From positions 78,429 through 142,428 of the forward strand of contig UQHK01000004.1 in the NCBI GenBank assembly GCA_900540855.1: a stretch of DNA of 64,000 nt, written 5' to 3'. The notes under the pieces are model-generated. The model saw nothing but the letters and a program-made list of their open reading frames with translations, had not been told where the DNA came from and did not search any database. This DNA is from an uncultured Collinsella sp. (GTDB taxonomy: Bacteria; Actinomycetota; Coriobacteriia; Coriobacteriales; Coriobacteriaceae). A program made the position numbers and the translations under genes. Position 1 is the stretch's first letter. Each line of letters opens with the position of its first letter. This document shows, in pieces, positions 15,661 through 24,987 of this stretch.

Positions 15661-17982
15661 CTATAGATCCAACGCCTTCTTCGCGGCATCGACCGGATCG
15701 CCATCCATGTAGAACACCGGGCTCAACCCCGATATAATCTCGGACGAAACGCTCTGCAGGCCCGCGATGGCGCTCAGCGGCAAAATCACGCGCTTGGCAC
15801 CGGCGTTTTTAGCCACGCGCATAATGTCCTCGAGCCCGCGGATCTCATCCATAGAGCCCGACATGCGCAAGATTCCCGGAACCGCCAGCGCGGACATCAC
15901 CGGGCGGTTGCACGCCGCGGAGCACAGGCCCACAAACTCGGCAAGCGAGACTTCTTCGGACAGACCCTTGCTCTGCAGGTCGTTATAGAACAGCAGGTAG
16001 TCCTTTGAGCCAATGTGCATGCCCGGCGCCACACGGTTCGCCAGGTTCACGAAGTTGTCGAACGCGGCCTCCAGCGTATCGCGCACCGGCTTGTTAAAGG
16101 CAACGCCCTCGTGCTTAAACTTGCACTCGCCGGCGACAGCCTTGTTCTCCAGCTTGTACACGGCAACCTCGCCGCTCTGCGACCTGCCCACGCCAAACAC
16201 GTGACCGGACAGCAGCGGCCCGTCGGGAATCAGCGTATCCTCGGACTGCTCGGGCACGCGCACCACGTGCACGTCCTGCGGATTGTCGGCATCCATATAG
16301 CCCAGGTTGACGTCGATAAACTCGACGCCCGCCATAATCTTGAGCTGCTCCTTTACGCGGCGACGGCCCTCGATGGCGTAGTCCAGCAGCCAACGAACGT
16401 CGTCCTTGTCCATAGCCTCGTCAGGGAACAGCAGCTTGGCCAGGCCGCTAAAGGACTTGCGCACGGCAATCTCGTCACGCTTGTTAAAGTCGCTGTTAAA
16501 GCGGAAGTAGCGGTCGATATGATGCGTAAAGTCCTTGCGGCGCATCTCCTTGCAAAACTCCGACAGGCAGTCGGTGATTAAGCCGTAATGCCCGGTCAGC
16601 AGGCTCGAGCGCATCTTGGGAATCTCCCAGCCCGGCAGGTAATAGTGGATACGGTCGAAAAAGGCCGAATCGTTGTTAAACTCCGGCGGGAACGGATCAA
16701 ACAGGTGCGTGGTCTTAAGGACGTTTTGCACGGTGTCGTTGATGTTGCCCTCAAACACCATGGAGGCATCGGCGTTAATCTGGTCGCGACCGCGCGCGTA
16801 GCTGCCACTCGCCATGTAGTCCTTCATGATCTGTACGGCGTTGGTGTCCTTAAAGCGCATGCCGGCGACCTCGTCGAACGTCACGCAATCCCAATGGCCC
16901 ACCAAGCCCACGCGATCGGCGCGCATGGAGTTCATGCGGCCGAACAGGTTGGCCGTGGTGGTCTGTCCGCCCGAAAGCAAGATGGCGTAGGGCGAAACCT
17001 CTTTGTAGATATGGCTCTTGCCAGTGCCGCGGGGACCAAGCTCGCACAGATTGTAGTTGCGCTCGATCAGCGGCACCATACGCTCGATAAAGTGCAGGCG
17101 CTCCTTCTCCGAAAGCTCGCTGGGCTCATAGCCAGCGGAGCGCAGCAGCATGTTGAGCCACTCGTCGCGCGAGAAATACTGGCGCTCTTCGACCATGGCA
17201 TCCAGGTCCAGGTTGGGCATCTGGATGGGCGTGAGCGACGCCACACTAAACGGAGAGTCCTCGGGCCCGCGCTTTTTGCGCTTGGCCTTGGAGCGGCGCG
17301 GCGCATCGTCGCCAAAGACTTCCATGCCAAACTCGTCTTCCTCTTCCATGGGACGACGATACTCGATGCTCATAATGCACCAAATACCACCCTGGAGAAT
17401 CTTGGAATAGTCGCGCACGTACTCGGCCGGCATCACAAACGGCTCAATGGTCAGATTGGCAAACGACGCCACGTAGATGTCTTTGTACTCGTCGAGCTTG
17501 GCCGTCACCTTATCGATGATGGTAAAGCGACCCAGCTCGCGGATTTTGGACTTAATGCGCTCGGACTCGTCGGGACGCACGTAGTTATCGGTGAGGATTT
17601 TGCGGATGCGATCCAGGCCCTCTGCCACGGCTTCCTCGTCGTCGGTTGAGCAGTACATGCCCAGCAGGTACTCCAGCACAAAGGTAGGCACGTTGGCGCC
17701 ACGCTTCATAAGGGCCGTGAGGTCCTTGCGCACGATCTTGCCGCCAAAGTGCTCGAGCAGCTTGCCGTCCAGTACATCCATGTCGTAACCGTCGTCCTCG
17801 GGAGCCTCGGCCGCGGCCTGGGCATAGCCATCGGTTGAGGACTCGTCCTCAGCGGGCGCCTCGGTCTCCACGGGCGCAGTGGCCTCAGCCGCCGGGGCCT
17901 CCACAGCCGCCACGCCCTCCGACGGCACATTCACATCAATCGAGGGAACTTCCCACAGATCGTCGTCATTGCTATCAAACAT
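15661..17982 (-). CDS. brxL: BREX system AAA+/Lon-like protein BrxL
   Basis: 773 residues. BrxL is the Lon-like AAA+ member of type 1 BREX phage defence. Family blocks are clear: LLEHFGGKIVRKDLTALMKRG, VPTFVLEYLLGMYCS, Walker A GPRGTGKSH, Walker B CVTFDEVAGM, and the Lon-like C-terminus with VSLAEFVGLCSAA and AGAKRVILP that places the likely Ser/Lys pair. Two oddities stand out. An acidic Ala/Glu/Pro-rich N-terminal extension of about 70 residues precedes the usual start. A charged insertion (DEFGMEVFGDDAPRRSKAKR, then KKRGPED) lies before the ATPase core. ATG 17982 is used because AGGAG at 17991-17995 is eight bases away; this site overlaps the pglZ stop, so translation is coupled. Confidence 0.92.
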   Translation of the reverse strand: MFDSNDDDLWEVPSIDVNVPSEGVAAVEAPAAEATAPVETEAPAEDESSTDGYAQAAAEAPEDDGYDMDVLDGKLLEHFGGKIVRKDLTALMKRGANVPTFVLEYLLGMYCSTDDEEAVAEGLDRIRKILTDNYVRPDESERIKSKIRELGRFTIIDKVTAKLDEYKDIYVASFANLTIEPFVMPAEYVRDYSKILQGGIWCIMSIEYRRPMEEEDEFGMEVFGDDAPRRSKAKRKKRGPEDSPFSVASLTPIQMPNLDLDAMVEERQYFSRDEWLNMLLRSAGYEPSELSEKERLHFIERMVPLIERNYNLCELGPRGTGKSHIYKEVSPYAILLSGGQTTTANLFGRMNSMRADRVGLVGHWDCVTFDEVAGMRFKDTNAVQIMKDYMASGSYARGRDQINADASMVFEGNINDTVQNVLKTTHLFDPFPPEFNNDSAFFDRIHYYLPGWEIPKMRSSLLTGHYGLITDCLSEFCKEMRRKDFTHHIDRYFRFNSDFNKRDEIAVRKSFSGLAKLLFPDEAMDKDDVRWLLDYAIEGRRRVKEQLKIMAGVEFIDVNLGYMDADNPQDVHVVRVPEQSEDTLIPDGPLLSGHVFGVGRSQSGEVAVYKLENKAVAGECKFKHEGVAFNKPVRDTLEAAFDNFVNLANRVAPGMHIGSKDYLLFYNDLQSKGLSEEVSLAEFVGLCSAACNRPVMSALAVPGILRMSGSMDEIRGLEDIMRVAKNAGAKRVILPLSAIAGLQSVSSEIISGLSPVFYMDGDPVDAAKKALDL

Positions 17983-17993
17983 AGGGCACACTC

Positions 17994-20702
17994 CTAAAAA
18001 CCAAAGTCAGCAACAGGGGCAAACGAAACAGCGATGGTGTACGTCTCGCGCCAAACGATCTTGCCCGTTTCGCGCTCGCGGCAGACCAGATAGTACGGAC
18101 CCTTGGCCGAGAATTCATCCGCTGCACGCAGCGCAAACTTGGCATGCACCACGCGCTCCTGCGAGTTAGCAGAAGTCTTGTTGGCATGCGCCTTGACTGT
18201 ATCGCTCACCTCGTTGCCGCTTGCGTCGGTAAACACCAGCTCATACTCGCACGGCAAGACCTTGCCTTGGGCGGGTTCTTCCTGGATCAAGTTAACCGAG
18301 AAGAGCGAGTTGGTCACTCGGCGTCCCTCACTTAGCACGCGCAGCGTCGCTGCGCGCGTGTCGACAAAGTCCTTGGAACCCGAGCGCGCACGCCAAAAAC
18401 CGATAACGGGCACGCAGAGCTCCTGCAAGCTCATGCCGCCGTGGACGTAGTTGTTAGTGCCGCCGGGACGCTTGAAGTGCACGTTCTCGCGCGGGGCAAA
18501 TCCCTCAAAACCGGCACCCAAACGTCCCATGCCAACATTAACAAACACCCCGCATGCCTCTTCCGAAAGCTTGGCCACGGCCTCGTTGGGCACCACCAGA
18601 TGACGCTTGCCGTGCATGACAGGAGCGTCAAGGAAGGGAAGGTCTGGCTTGCCGAGCATCTGGCACTCGCTGAGCTCCCGACGCGTGTAGATAAAGCCGT
18701 GATCCGCCGTTATAACGACACGCGCACCCGGGGCGTCGGTGCACACGCGGCGTGCAAACGCGACAAGTTCCTCCACGGTGTCCGCGCAGGCATCGAAAAC
18801 GTCATCCTGCGTAGCGGCCTTCTCGCCCGTGGCATCGATCTTGTTGTGGAAGAGATAGACGAGCCTAGAGTCTTTGAGCAACGCTTTACGCTCGGTTCCC
18901 ACCATGTTGAGGTATACGCTCGAGCGCAAAGCGCGCGCCGTGGGCTCAACATGGGCAAGCACGGCCTCGCGCTGCGGAGTCGTCGCAGTTGGCATGCCGT
19001 CAACCAGCACAAACGAACCATCCGCTGCAAGCTCAAGCGCTTGGTGAGGCAGTAGCGCGGGCATGCCCACCTCGGTAATGGAGGGAAAGACCGCCTGTAT
19101 GCTAGAGACCTTGACGTTGCCGCCGCGCTCGCGCTCGAGCAGTGCCGCAACGTCGCGGGCCACCTCATAGCGCAGCGCGTCGCTCACGATAACGACCGTC
19201 GTTTTGGCAGAGCCCACAAAGGTGGGCAGCACATGCCAGTAGAACTCATCCTGCCGTTCGGGACCCTCGATGTAGCCGCAATCGGCCCACTCCCCTTGCG
19301 CAGCGGTCGCCCAGCAGGCATTGGCGTCGGCCAAGAACCAGTTGCTGTAGAGATTCTCCGCCCAGTCCACCACAGCTCGGGCAGGCTCCTCGAGCACATC
19401 GCACTCGGCGGAGCGCGCCCGCAGATACGCGGTGCACATATGGCGATAGGCAGCGTCCATGGCATACCAATCGGACGTGTAGGCATCCCATACCTGCTGG
19501 GGTTGCGCCAGATGGAACCCGCCCGCGTGTGCCTGCCTGAACGCGCACATATCGGCCACAGCGGCAAGCAAGTCAAAGTAGCTCTCGACACGACGGTACC
19601 AGCTTAGGTCGCAGCGACGAGCAGCAAATGCGCGCGCGTCCTCAACACGGTCCGCGCCCTGGGCAAACGAGCAGAACAACTGCGAGAGCACGGCCTCATT
19701 GACGCACGGGAACACGTCGAGCGAGGCCAGCACATCGATCGGCAGGGCCTCAAACCGTGCAAAGAGCCCACGGGCATCTTCGACCAAACGGCAAATCTCA
19801 AATAAATCCTCGCTCGATGCCTGGGCATCGGCGGCCTGATCCCACGTACGCACCGCTTCAAGGCAATAGGGGCCGTAGGCGGGAGCCACATAGCTCTCGA
19901 GCCCCTTGAGCGCTCCCTCGGGAAGCACGGTGGATGCCGCCGTGATGAGCACATGGGATGCCAGCGCAAGCAGCGAATCACGCTCATACAGCGGGCCCTC
20001 AAACCCATAGCAACGCACGATGAAGGCAGAGAGGACGTCGCGCACGCTGTACTTATCCACCAGCGCGGCCAGCGCCTCAGGACCCTCGTGCAGCAGCGTG
20101 GTCATGCAGCCGCGCAGCACAAACGCGGGCCGCGCGTCGCCCGGCTCCTTGCCGCCAAAGATTACCGTAAGGATTCCAAGCTCGATATCGGATGCGCCCG
20201 AGGCGTGCGGAACGCAAGCGACAAACTTAGCGCAGCGGGTCTTGGCATCAAAGAACGCCTTGTGCTCGCGCAGGCTCTCGCGCACGGCATCGATATTCTC
20301 GATACACAGCTGATCGGCCAAAAGCGAAAGATAGTCGGCCTGAAACCGATCGGCATACAGCTCAACATCGGCAAGCCAATCGCCCTCAAGCCTGCCGCGC
20401 GGGCAACGGCGATACAGCAAGATATCGTTCGCAAGGTCATCGCGGTTGATGAGCTTCTTGACGGCAAACATACGGCCCTCGCAGGCCTCAACAAACCGCA
20501 CCGGGCGCTCAAAATCACCGTGGGCGGGCATAACGCCGTCATCGGTCCCCGCGCCGTCGAAACCCTCGGCAGCCAATCGCTCAAACTCAGGAGCAAACTC
20601 GCCGTCCGCATCGTGCCAAACCACAACACGGCGCGGCGCGCATGAGGACAACGGCTGCAAAAATCGCAGCTTGAGCTGTTCTTCTACATCGATCTTGGGC
20701 AT
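17994..20702 (-). CDS. pglZ: BREX alkaline-phosphatase-fold protein PglZ
   Basis: 902 residues. PglZ is a core BREX component with an alkaline-phosphatase-superfamily core. Visible here are VVIVSDALRYEVARDVAALL and VVITADHGFIY (metal-site motifs), and a C-terminal block HGGMSLQELCVPVIGFWRAR typical of type 1 PglZ. It lies 23 bp downstream of the PglX C-terminal gene and is overlapped by the brxL ribosome site. AAGGA precedes ATG 20702. Confidence 0.92.
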   Translation of the reverse strand: MPKIDVEEQLKLRFLQPLSSCAPRRVVVWHDADGEFAPEFERLAAEGFDGAGTDDGVMPAHGDFERPVRFVEACEGRMFAVKKLINRDDLANDILLYRRCPRGRLEGDWLADVELYADRFQADYLSLLADQLCIENIDAVRESLREHKAFFDAKTRCAKFVACVPHASGASDIELGILTVIFGGKEPGDARPAFVLRGCMTTLLHEGPEALAALVDKYSVRDVLSAFIVRCYGFEGPLYERDSLLALASHVLITAASTVLPEGALKGLESYVAPAYGPYCLEAVRTWDQAADAQASSEDLFEICRLVEDARGLFARFEALPIDVLASLDVFPCVNEAVLSQLFCSFAQGADRVEDARAFAARRCDLSWYRRVESYFDLLAAVADMCAFRQAHAGGFHLAQPQQVWDAYTSDWYAMDAAYRHMCTAYLRARSAECDVLEEPARAVVDWAENLYSNWFLADANACWATAAQGEWADCGYIEGPERQDEFYWHVLPTFVGSAKTTVVIVSDALRYEVARDVAALLERERGGNVKVSSIQAVFPSITEVGMPALLPHQALELAADGSFVLVDGMPTATTPQREAVLAHVEPTARALRSSVYLNMVGTERKALLKDSRLVYLFHNKIDATGEKAATQDDVFDACADTVEELVAFARRVCTDAPGARVVITADHGFIYTRRELSECQMLGKPDLPFLDAPVMHGKRHLVVPNEAVAKLSEEACGVFVNVGMGRLGAGFEGFAPRENVHFKRPGGTNNYVHGGMSLQELCVPVIGFWRARSGSKDFVDTRAATLRVLSEGRRVTNSLFSVNLIQEEPAQGKVLPCEYELVFTDASGNEVSDTVKAHANKTSANSQERVVHAKFALRAADEFSAKGPYYLVCRERETGKIVWRETYTIAVSFAPVADFGF

Positions 20703-20725
20703 GAATATCCTTACCGTATCTGCAG

Positions 20726-21694
20726 TTACTTAATCTTCGCCAGCACATCCTGAAACTTGGCGTAGTTGACCTTGACGCCGTCATCCAGGTCGATATTAAT
20801 CATCTGGTCTGCCAAGTGGTGCAGTTTCTCCTCGTAGACAATGGTCTCTTTGAGCTGGTCGTTGAGCTTTTTGATACGCTTATCCAAACGCACGCGCTCG
20901 CCGCGCTCGGCACCGGCAAGGGCATCGTTAGCATAGCCGATCTGGGAACGATAGCGCTCCTGCTGCTCATGCACATAGTCGGTGCGGATGCGAGCCAACA
21001 GGTCGGGCTGGTAACGATGCATGTAAACAAGGCACTTGAAGCCGTTCTTTTTGCCCGAATCGAACAGCCAGTAGATGGGGCGCTTCTTATAGGTCTGGCA
21101 GTGGTCCTTAAAGAAGTCCTTCAAAAAGTAGGCGCGGATTACCTCGCGCGAGGTACCCTTGCCGCCGAGTGCCTCGGCAATAAAGGCCAGGTTCTGCTCA
21201 AGCGTCTCCTCGCCATACACGGTGCGCGCAAAGTCGATAAAGTAGCGCACGATGTCGTCGTCAAAGTACTCGTCATCGGTAATGGGCAGCACGTTATCGC
21301 TATCGGGCATAAAGGTCACATGCGCGGGATCGGGCATCTTGACCAGATAGTCGTCGACCGTGGCTCCCTGATCGGCCAGGACCAGCCCGTCCACATCCAG
21401 CGAATAGCGGCCAAACATGCAGCCCACGGCATAGCTTATAAGCGAGGTGATCTCGTCGCGCATGGTACGCACGTATTTGTTGCCCTTATAGCTCTCGGGA
21501 ATCTCGTCGGCGGTGTCGAAGATGCGTGCCACCGAAACGTACTTATCCTCGACCTCGATGGGCACCTCCCCCTCCATGTTGTAGATCTTGGCAAAGATTC
21601 GGTTGAGCTCCTCCTCGTTAGCGCGGAGCTGCTCAAAGCGAGCATTGACCTCGGCCTTGCGAGCCTCGTATTTATCAGAAAGTAAGATTGACAT
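20726..21694 (-). CDS. pglX: PglX C-terminal part, encoded as a separate gene
   Basis: 322 residues equal to the C-terminal region of the type 1 BREX adenine methyltransferase. FEQLRANEEELNRIFAKIYN opens it, then SLISYAVGCMFGRYSLD, YFDDDIVRYFIDFARTVYGE, KRPIYWLFDSGKKNGFKCLV and YMHRYQPD. In typical PglX this follows directly after the DWDSFETSWDF motif, which here ends the separate upstream gene. It has its own start (ATG 21694 with AGAGG upstream) and composition like the rest of the operon. It presumably binds the N-terminal part to rebuild the enzyme. Confidence 0.9.
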   Translation of the reverse strand: MSILLSDKYEARKAEVNARFEQLRANEEELNRIFAKIYNMEGEVPIEVEDKYVSVARIFDTADEIPESYKGNKYVRTMRDEITSLISYAVGCMFGRYSLDVDGLVLADQGATVDDYLVKMPDPAHVTFMPDSDNVLPITDDEYFDDDIVRYFIDFARTVYGEETLEQNLAFIAEALGGKGTSREVIRAYFLKDFFKDHCQTYKKRPIYWLFDSGKKNGFKCLVYMHRYQPDLLARIRTDYVHEQQERYRSQIGYANDALAGAERGERVRLDKRIKKLNDQLKETIVYEEKLHHLADQMINIDLDDGVKVNYAKFQDVLAKIK

Positions 21695-21754
21695 TAGTTA
21701 CCTCTTAATGAATGTATAAGACGTTGTCAACAACAGGAAATTGAAGAAACACGG

Positions 21755-22447
21755 CTATACCCCATTCGGCTCTTCTCCAGCGCAAACGGTTTCATCGATG
21801 CCGACGGAGCTTTCTTCCGGCGGTTGTGTTTCCTGTTTTTCCCAAGCACTCACTTGCTCATCAATTGTTTGAACCAAGTCCATTGAACATTCCATCCAAA
21901 TCCGAACTTGAGCAGATTTAATAGGTCTTGTTCGGCTCTTTCCACTTGATTCGTCCTGCATTAAATCAACTTCGTGAACAACCTTGTGCCTTCGCTGAAT
22001 TAGCGCATCTATTTCAGCTTGTCGCTTATAAGCACCGAGCGACAAGCCTATCTTTTTAAGGCGACTATCAATATCTTTATAGCTGTTGAAACTCATTCGC
22101 GAAAAATGCTCACGCACAGATTCGGAAATTACTTCATCGACGGTTTTGCCAGAAAAGGAAGCAAATCTATCAAAGCTGTACTTGGATGTTCTTCCATCAC
22201 TGCCAGCTAGCGAGACTTCGCTCAAGGCTTTCGAATCAGCCTTTATGGGATACCAATGAATGAGTATATTACGAAAATAATCCTCTTCCGCCGAATGAAG
22301 CAAAACGAGCGCAGCGCGCAAGATATCCGTCGGTCTTTTTTCCTTCGACGTTCTAGCAGATCCTTCTATTTGCAGGCTGTCATACAGTGCCAAAAGACTA
22401 GAGACCCTGTTAACACCTTCGTCAAATTGATTCTTCTCTACGGTCAT
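21755..22447 (-). CDS. HEPN-domain protein inserted between the two PglX parts
   Basis: 230 residues, mostly helical. Features fit the HEPN families found in defence systems (RiboL-PSP/MAE_28990 type): LRAALVLLHSAEEDYFRNIL near residues 43-62, and QRRHKVVHEVDL with R152/R153 and H158, an R-x4/5-H motif that in active HEPN proteins cleaves RNA. The tail from about residue 203 is acidic and disordered. ATG 22447 lies 8 bp after the stop of the PglX N-terminal gene, with AGGTG over that stop. A longer in-frame start at 22486 would overlap pglX. Two sampled 60-nt rows are about 40-42% GC against about 60% in the neighbouring pglX, so it was probably acquired. RNase activity is inferred. Confidence 0.72.
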   Translation of the reverse strand: MTVEKNQFDEGVNRVSSLLALYDSLQIEGSARTSKEKRPTDILRAALVLLHSAEEDYFRNILIHWYPIKADSKALSEVSLAGSDGRTSKYSFDRFASFSGKTVDEVISESVREHFSRMSFNSYKDIDSRLKKIGLSLGAYKRQAEIDALIQRRHKVVHEVDLMQDESSGKSRTRPIKSAQVRIWMECSMDLVQTIDEQVSAWEKQETQPPEESSVGIDETVCAGEEPNGV

Positions 22448-22455
22448 AAAAACAC

Positions 22456-24921
22456 CTAAATCAGTGGATGGCGCTTGAAATCCCAAGAGGTTTCAAACGA
22501 GTCCCAGTCGATTTTGGAAATGTCTACGTTGCTGTCGACCAGACTATTAATTGCCGGTTGAAGCTCAGCGGAAATAAGCGTGGGAAGAGCTTTGATGTCT
22601 CTCGCTTGCATGTTAAGAGTGGGGTTAAGCATGCTGAGGACATCGGCAGCGATGGAACAATTGAGGAAGCCCAACGCCCAGTTCTTGTTTTGGCCCAGAT
22701 TGCAAATACATGGGCCGGCCATGTCAAATCCGCCCGTCGGTGGAAATAGCCTGAAACTCGGCTTGCCTGATGTCAGCATTGTGTAGCAAATGCCTTCACT
22801 GTACCAATATTTCGACGCCAGCAAATTGGAGGTCGGATTACTCCGGTAAAACTCAATTGCGTCCTTCTTGATCGAAACCAGCCAATGAAGATTGCCAAAC
22901 CATCGACGAAAGTCACCGCCCTTTGAATAAGTGGCCCACGAGCCCTTGCGCCCAACCGAATGTGCATCAACCTCCCAAAACAAGCGCAAATACAAATTGT
23001 TATCACCTGTTTTGTTTTGAGACCCTGTGTAGTCCGAAAAATCGCCAATGGAGCTACCCAGCGAGAAAGCAGAAAGTAACCCCTCGCCGGCCCAGTAGGC
23101 TATGGGGCTGCCGGGGATCTGCTTGAAGGTCTCGGCGTCGCGGCGGTAGAACCAGCCGCAGTCGGGGTTCCGGATCGCCTCGAGCAGCTTGAGGCGCTTC
23201 GCCTCGCTGCCGTTGATGTCGACCAGGCGCACGTAGGCACCCTCGCATGCCGCGCGGCCGTTGTAGATGACGTCTGCGGTCACGTTGACGACCTCGCCGC
23301 CGATGGCGTCGAATGCGCGAGGACCGAGGTGTGCCATCGAGACGATCGCCTTGCCGTCGATGAGCGAGGAGCGCATCTTCTCGAAGCTGCCCAGGAACAT
23401 CCAGCTCTGCATGGTGACCATTGCCGCGTAGCCGCGATCCCCGGCAAGGCTGAACCCGCGCTCGATGAAGCACGTGCACAGGTCGCTCTTCACGTCGGGG
23501 TAGTTCTTCTTGACCCACTTGCTCATAAAGGGGTTAAAGCTGCTGCTGCCCATATACGGAGGATTCGCCACGACGCAGGCAAAACGACGGGACAGCTTCT
23601 CGCAGATGGTGGCAGCGCTTTCGAGCTTAGTTTTGGTCGCAGAAGCAAAGAGATCGTCGGAACAGCTCGCCGCGGCAGCCTTGAGTTCGTCGATCTCGTC
23701 CTCTGAAGGATTGAGCAGCGAACCGATCTCGCCCAAATGACTCAGCTCCTCGGCGAGCTTCTTGTTACCCGGCAGCTCGTCCTCCCCTAGCGGGATGCTC
23801 GAGAGCACGGTAACGTCGGCGCGAACGCCACGCCTAAAGAAGCGACGGTCGTGCTCGCGGGCGCACATGGCAAGCGCCAGCTCCGCAATCTGTGCCGCGC
23901 GGGAATCGATTTCCATACCTGCAAGGTTTTTAGTAAGAATGAGCTCGGGAATCTCGCGCTCACGATAGCCGCGCTCTTCGTACATATGGAAGAGCAGCTC
24001 AAACGCATAGACCAAGATATGGCCCGAGCCGCATGCGGGGTCGCAGAGGGTTATCTCCTCGGGACTCGAAATGCGGATGAAGTCCTCGTGCTCAGCATCG
24101 GGCTCGATGTAATACTCCATGCGCTCGCGTAGCGAACTCCCCGGATTGTTGAGCATCCACAGACGGCCGAGCGAGTTCTCGACCATATAGCGCACGATCC
24201 ACTCGGGAGTGAAGAGCTGCGTGGCGGGCGCGATGTCCGCCGCCGCTGCCTTGCGCTTGGACTTGAAGAACTCGTCTTTAACGTCGGCATTGTAGTACTG
24301 ATACATCCAGCCCAGAACGGTCACGCCCTCGCGCCAGTCCTCGTCAGTGAGGACGGCATTGAGTTTGCCCACCACACTGTCGGCCATCATGAGGCCCTGG
24401 GGCAACAGCAACTCCATGGCTCCGCCCACGCGCTCAAAGACACCCGGCAGGCAATCGGCAAGCTCCTCGCACTGAGCCACAAACAGGTAGCGCCACAGCG
24501 GCTCATCCAAGCCCGCCATCTTGAGCTCGGCTATGCGATCGGTATCGGCCGTCGCTATCTCCACGTCCAGCGCGTTCTCCACGGCCTCGCTGCCATGGCT
24601 GCCGTCCGCACGACTTAGCATGCGCATACGGCTGGGGAGCCATCCGCGTGCATCCATGAAGCGAATGGCCACGATGCGGTTGAACCAGGTGTAGGCCGCT
24701 CGGTCGCGCAGCGCCTCGTGACCCACCTCTGCCTGCATGCGCAGTAGTTCGTCGCGTTGCTCAATCTCAGCCGGACTTAGGGGCAGGCCGTTGACGGTCT
24801 CGGACCCAACGGGCGCGGGCGCAGGTTCGGTGATGCCGTAGCGCACCATCTGAGCCTCCACGCCTTTGATGAGCTCCGTACGGGCCCAGGTGCAGAAGCT
24901 CTTAAGAGCAGAATCGTTCAT
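22456..24921 (-). CDS. pglX: BREX adenine methyltransferase PglX, N-terminal and recognition part
   Basis: 821 residues. The N6-adenine methyltransferase core has SAM motif DPACGSG at 294-300 and catalytic NPPY at 453-456. The recognition region begins near residue 613 and contains TGDNNLYLRLFWEVD, LNPTLNMQARDIKALPT, and ends with DWDSFETSWDFKRHPLI at the stop. Complete PglX proteins are about 1,150-1,250 residues; the missing C-terminal part is the separate gene after the HEPN gene. The recognition region is AT-rich compared with residues 1-612, as if swapped in. It lies 66 bp after brxC with a hairpin in the gap. It marks host DNA so that BREX acts on unmarked phage DNA. Confidence 0.92.
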   Translation of the reverse strand: MNDSALKSFCTWARTELIKGVEAQMVRYGITEPAPAPVGSETVNGLPLSPAEIEQRDELLRMQAEVGHEALRDRAAYTWFNRIVAIRFMDARGWLPSRMRMLSRADGSHGSEAVENALDVEIATADTDRIAELKMAGLDEPLWRYLFVAQCEELADCLPGVFERVGGAMELLLPQGLMMADSVVGKLNAVLTDEDWREGVTVLGWMYQYYNADVKDEFFKSKRKAAAADIAPATQLFTPEWIVRYMVENSLGRLWMLNNPGSSLRERMEYYIEPDAEHEDFIRISSPEEITLCDPACGSGHILVYAFELLFHMYEERGYREREIPELILTKNLAGMEIDSRAAQIAELALAMCAREHDRRFFRRGVRADVTVLSSIPLGEDELPGNKKLAEELSHLGEIGSLLNPSEDEIDELKAAAASCSDDLFASATKTKLESAATICEKLSRRFACVVANPPYMGSSSFNPFMSKWVKKNYPDVKSDLCTCFIERGFSLAGDRGYAAMVTMQSWMFLGSFEKMRSSLIDGKAIVSMAHLGPRAFDAIGGEVVNVTADVIYNGRAACEGAYVRLVDINGSEAKRLKLLEAIRNPDCGWFYRRDAETFKQIPGSPIAYWAGEGLLSAFSLGSSIGDFSDYTGSQNKTGDNNLYLRLFWEVDAHSVGRKGSWATYSKGGDFRRWFGNLHWLVSIKKDAIEFYRSNPTSNLLASKYWYSEGICYTMLTSGKPSFRLFPPTGGFDMAGPCICNLGQNKNWALGFLNCSIAADVLSMLNPTLNMQARDIKALPTLISAELQPAINSLVDSNVDISKIDWDSFETSWDFKRHPLI

Positions 24922-24948
24922 GGTTGATGAGCCTTTCTAAACGCCATA

Positions 24949-24980
24949 AGCCACCGGTGCGCGCTTTGGCACCGGTGGCT
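24949..24980 (-). promoter_or_regulatory. 12-bp hairpin between brxC and pglX
   Basis: AGCCACCGGTGC (24949-24960) and its exact complement (24969-24980) with an 8-nt loop. No T-run follows, so it may set relative mRNA levels (processing or stability) rather than terminate. Confidence 0.5.
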
Positions 24981-24987
24981 CCGCGGG

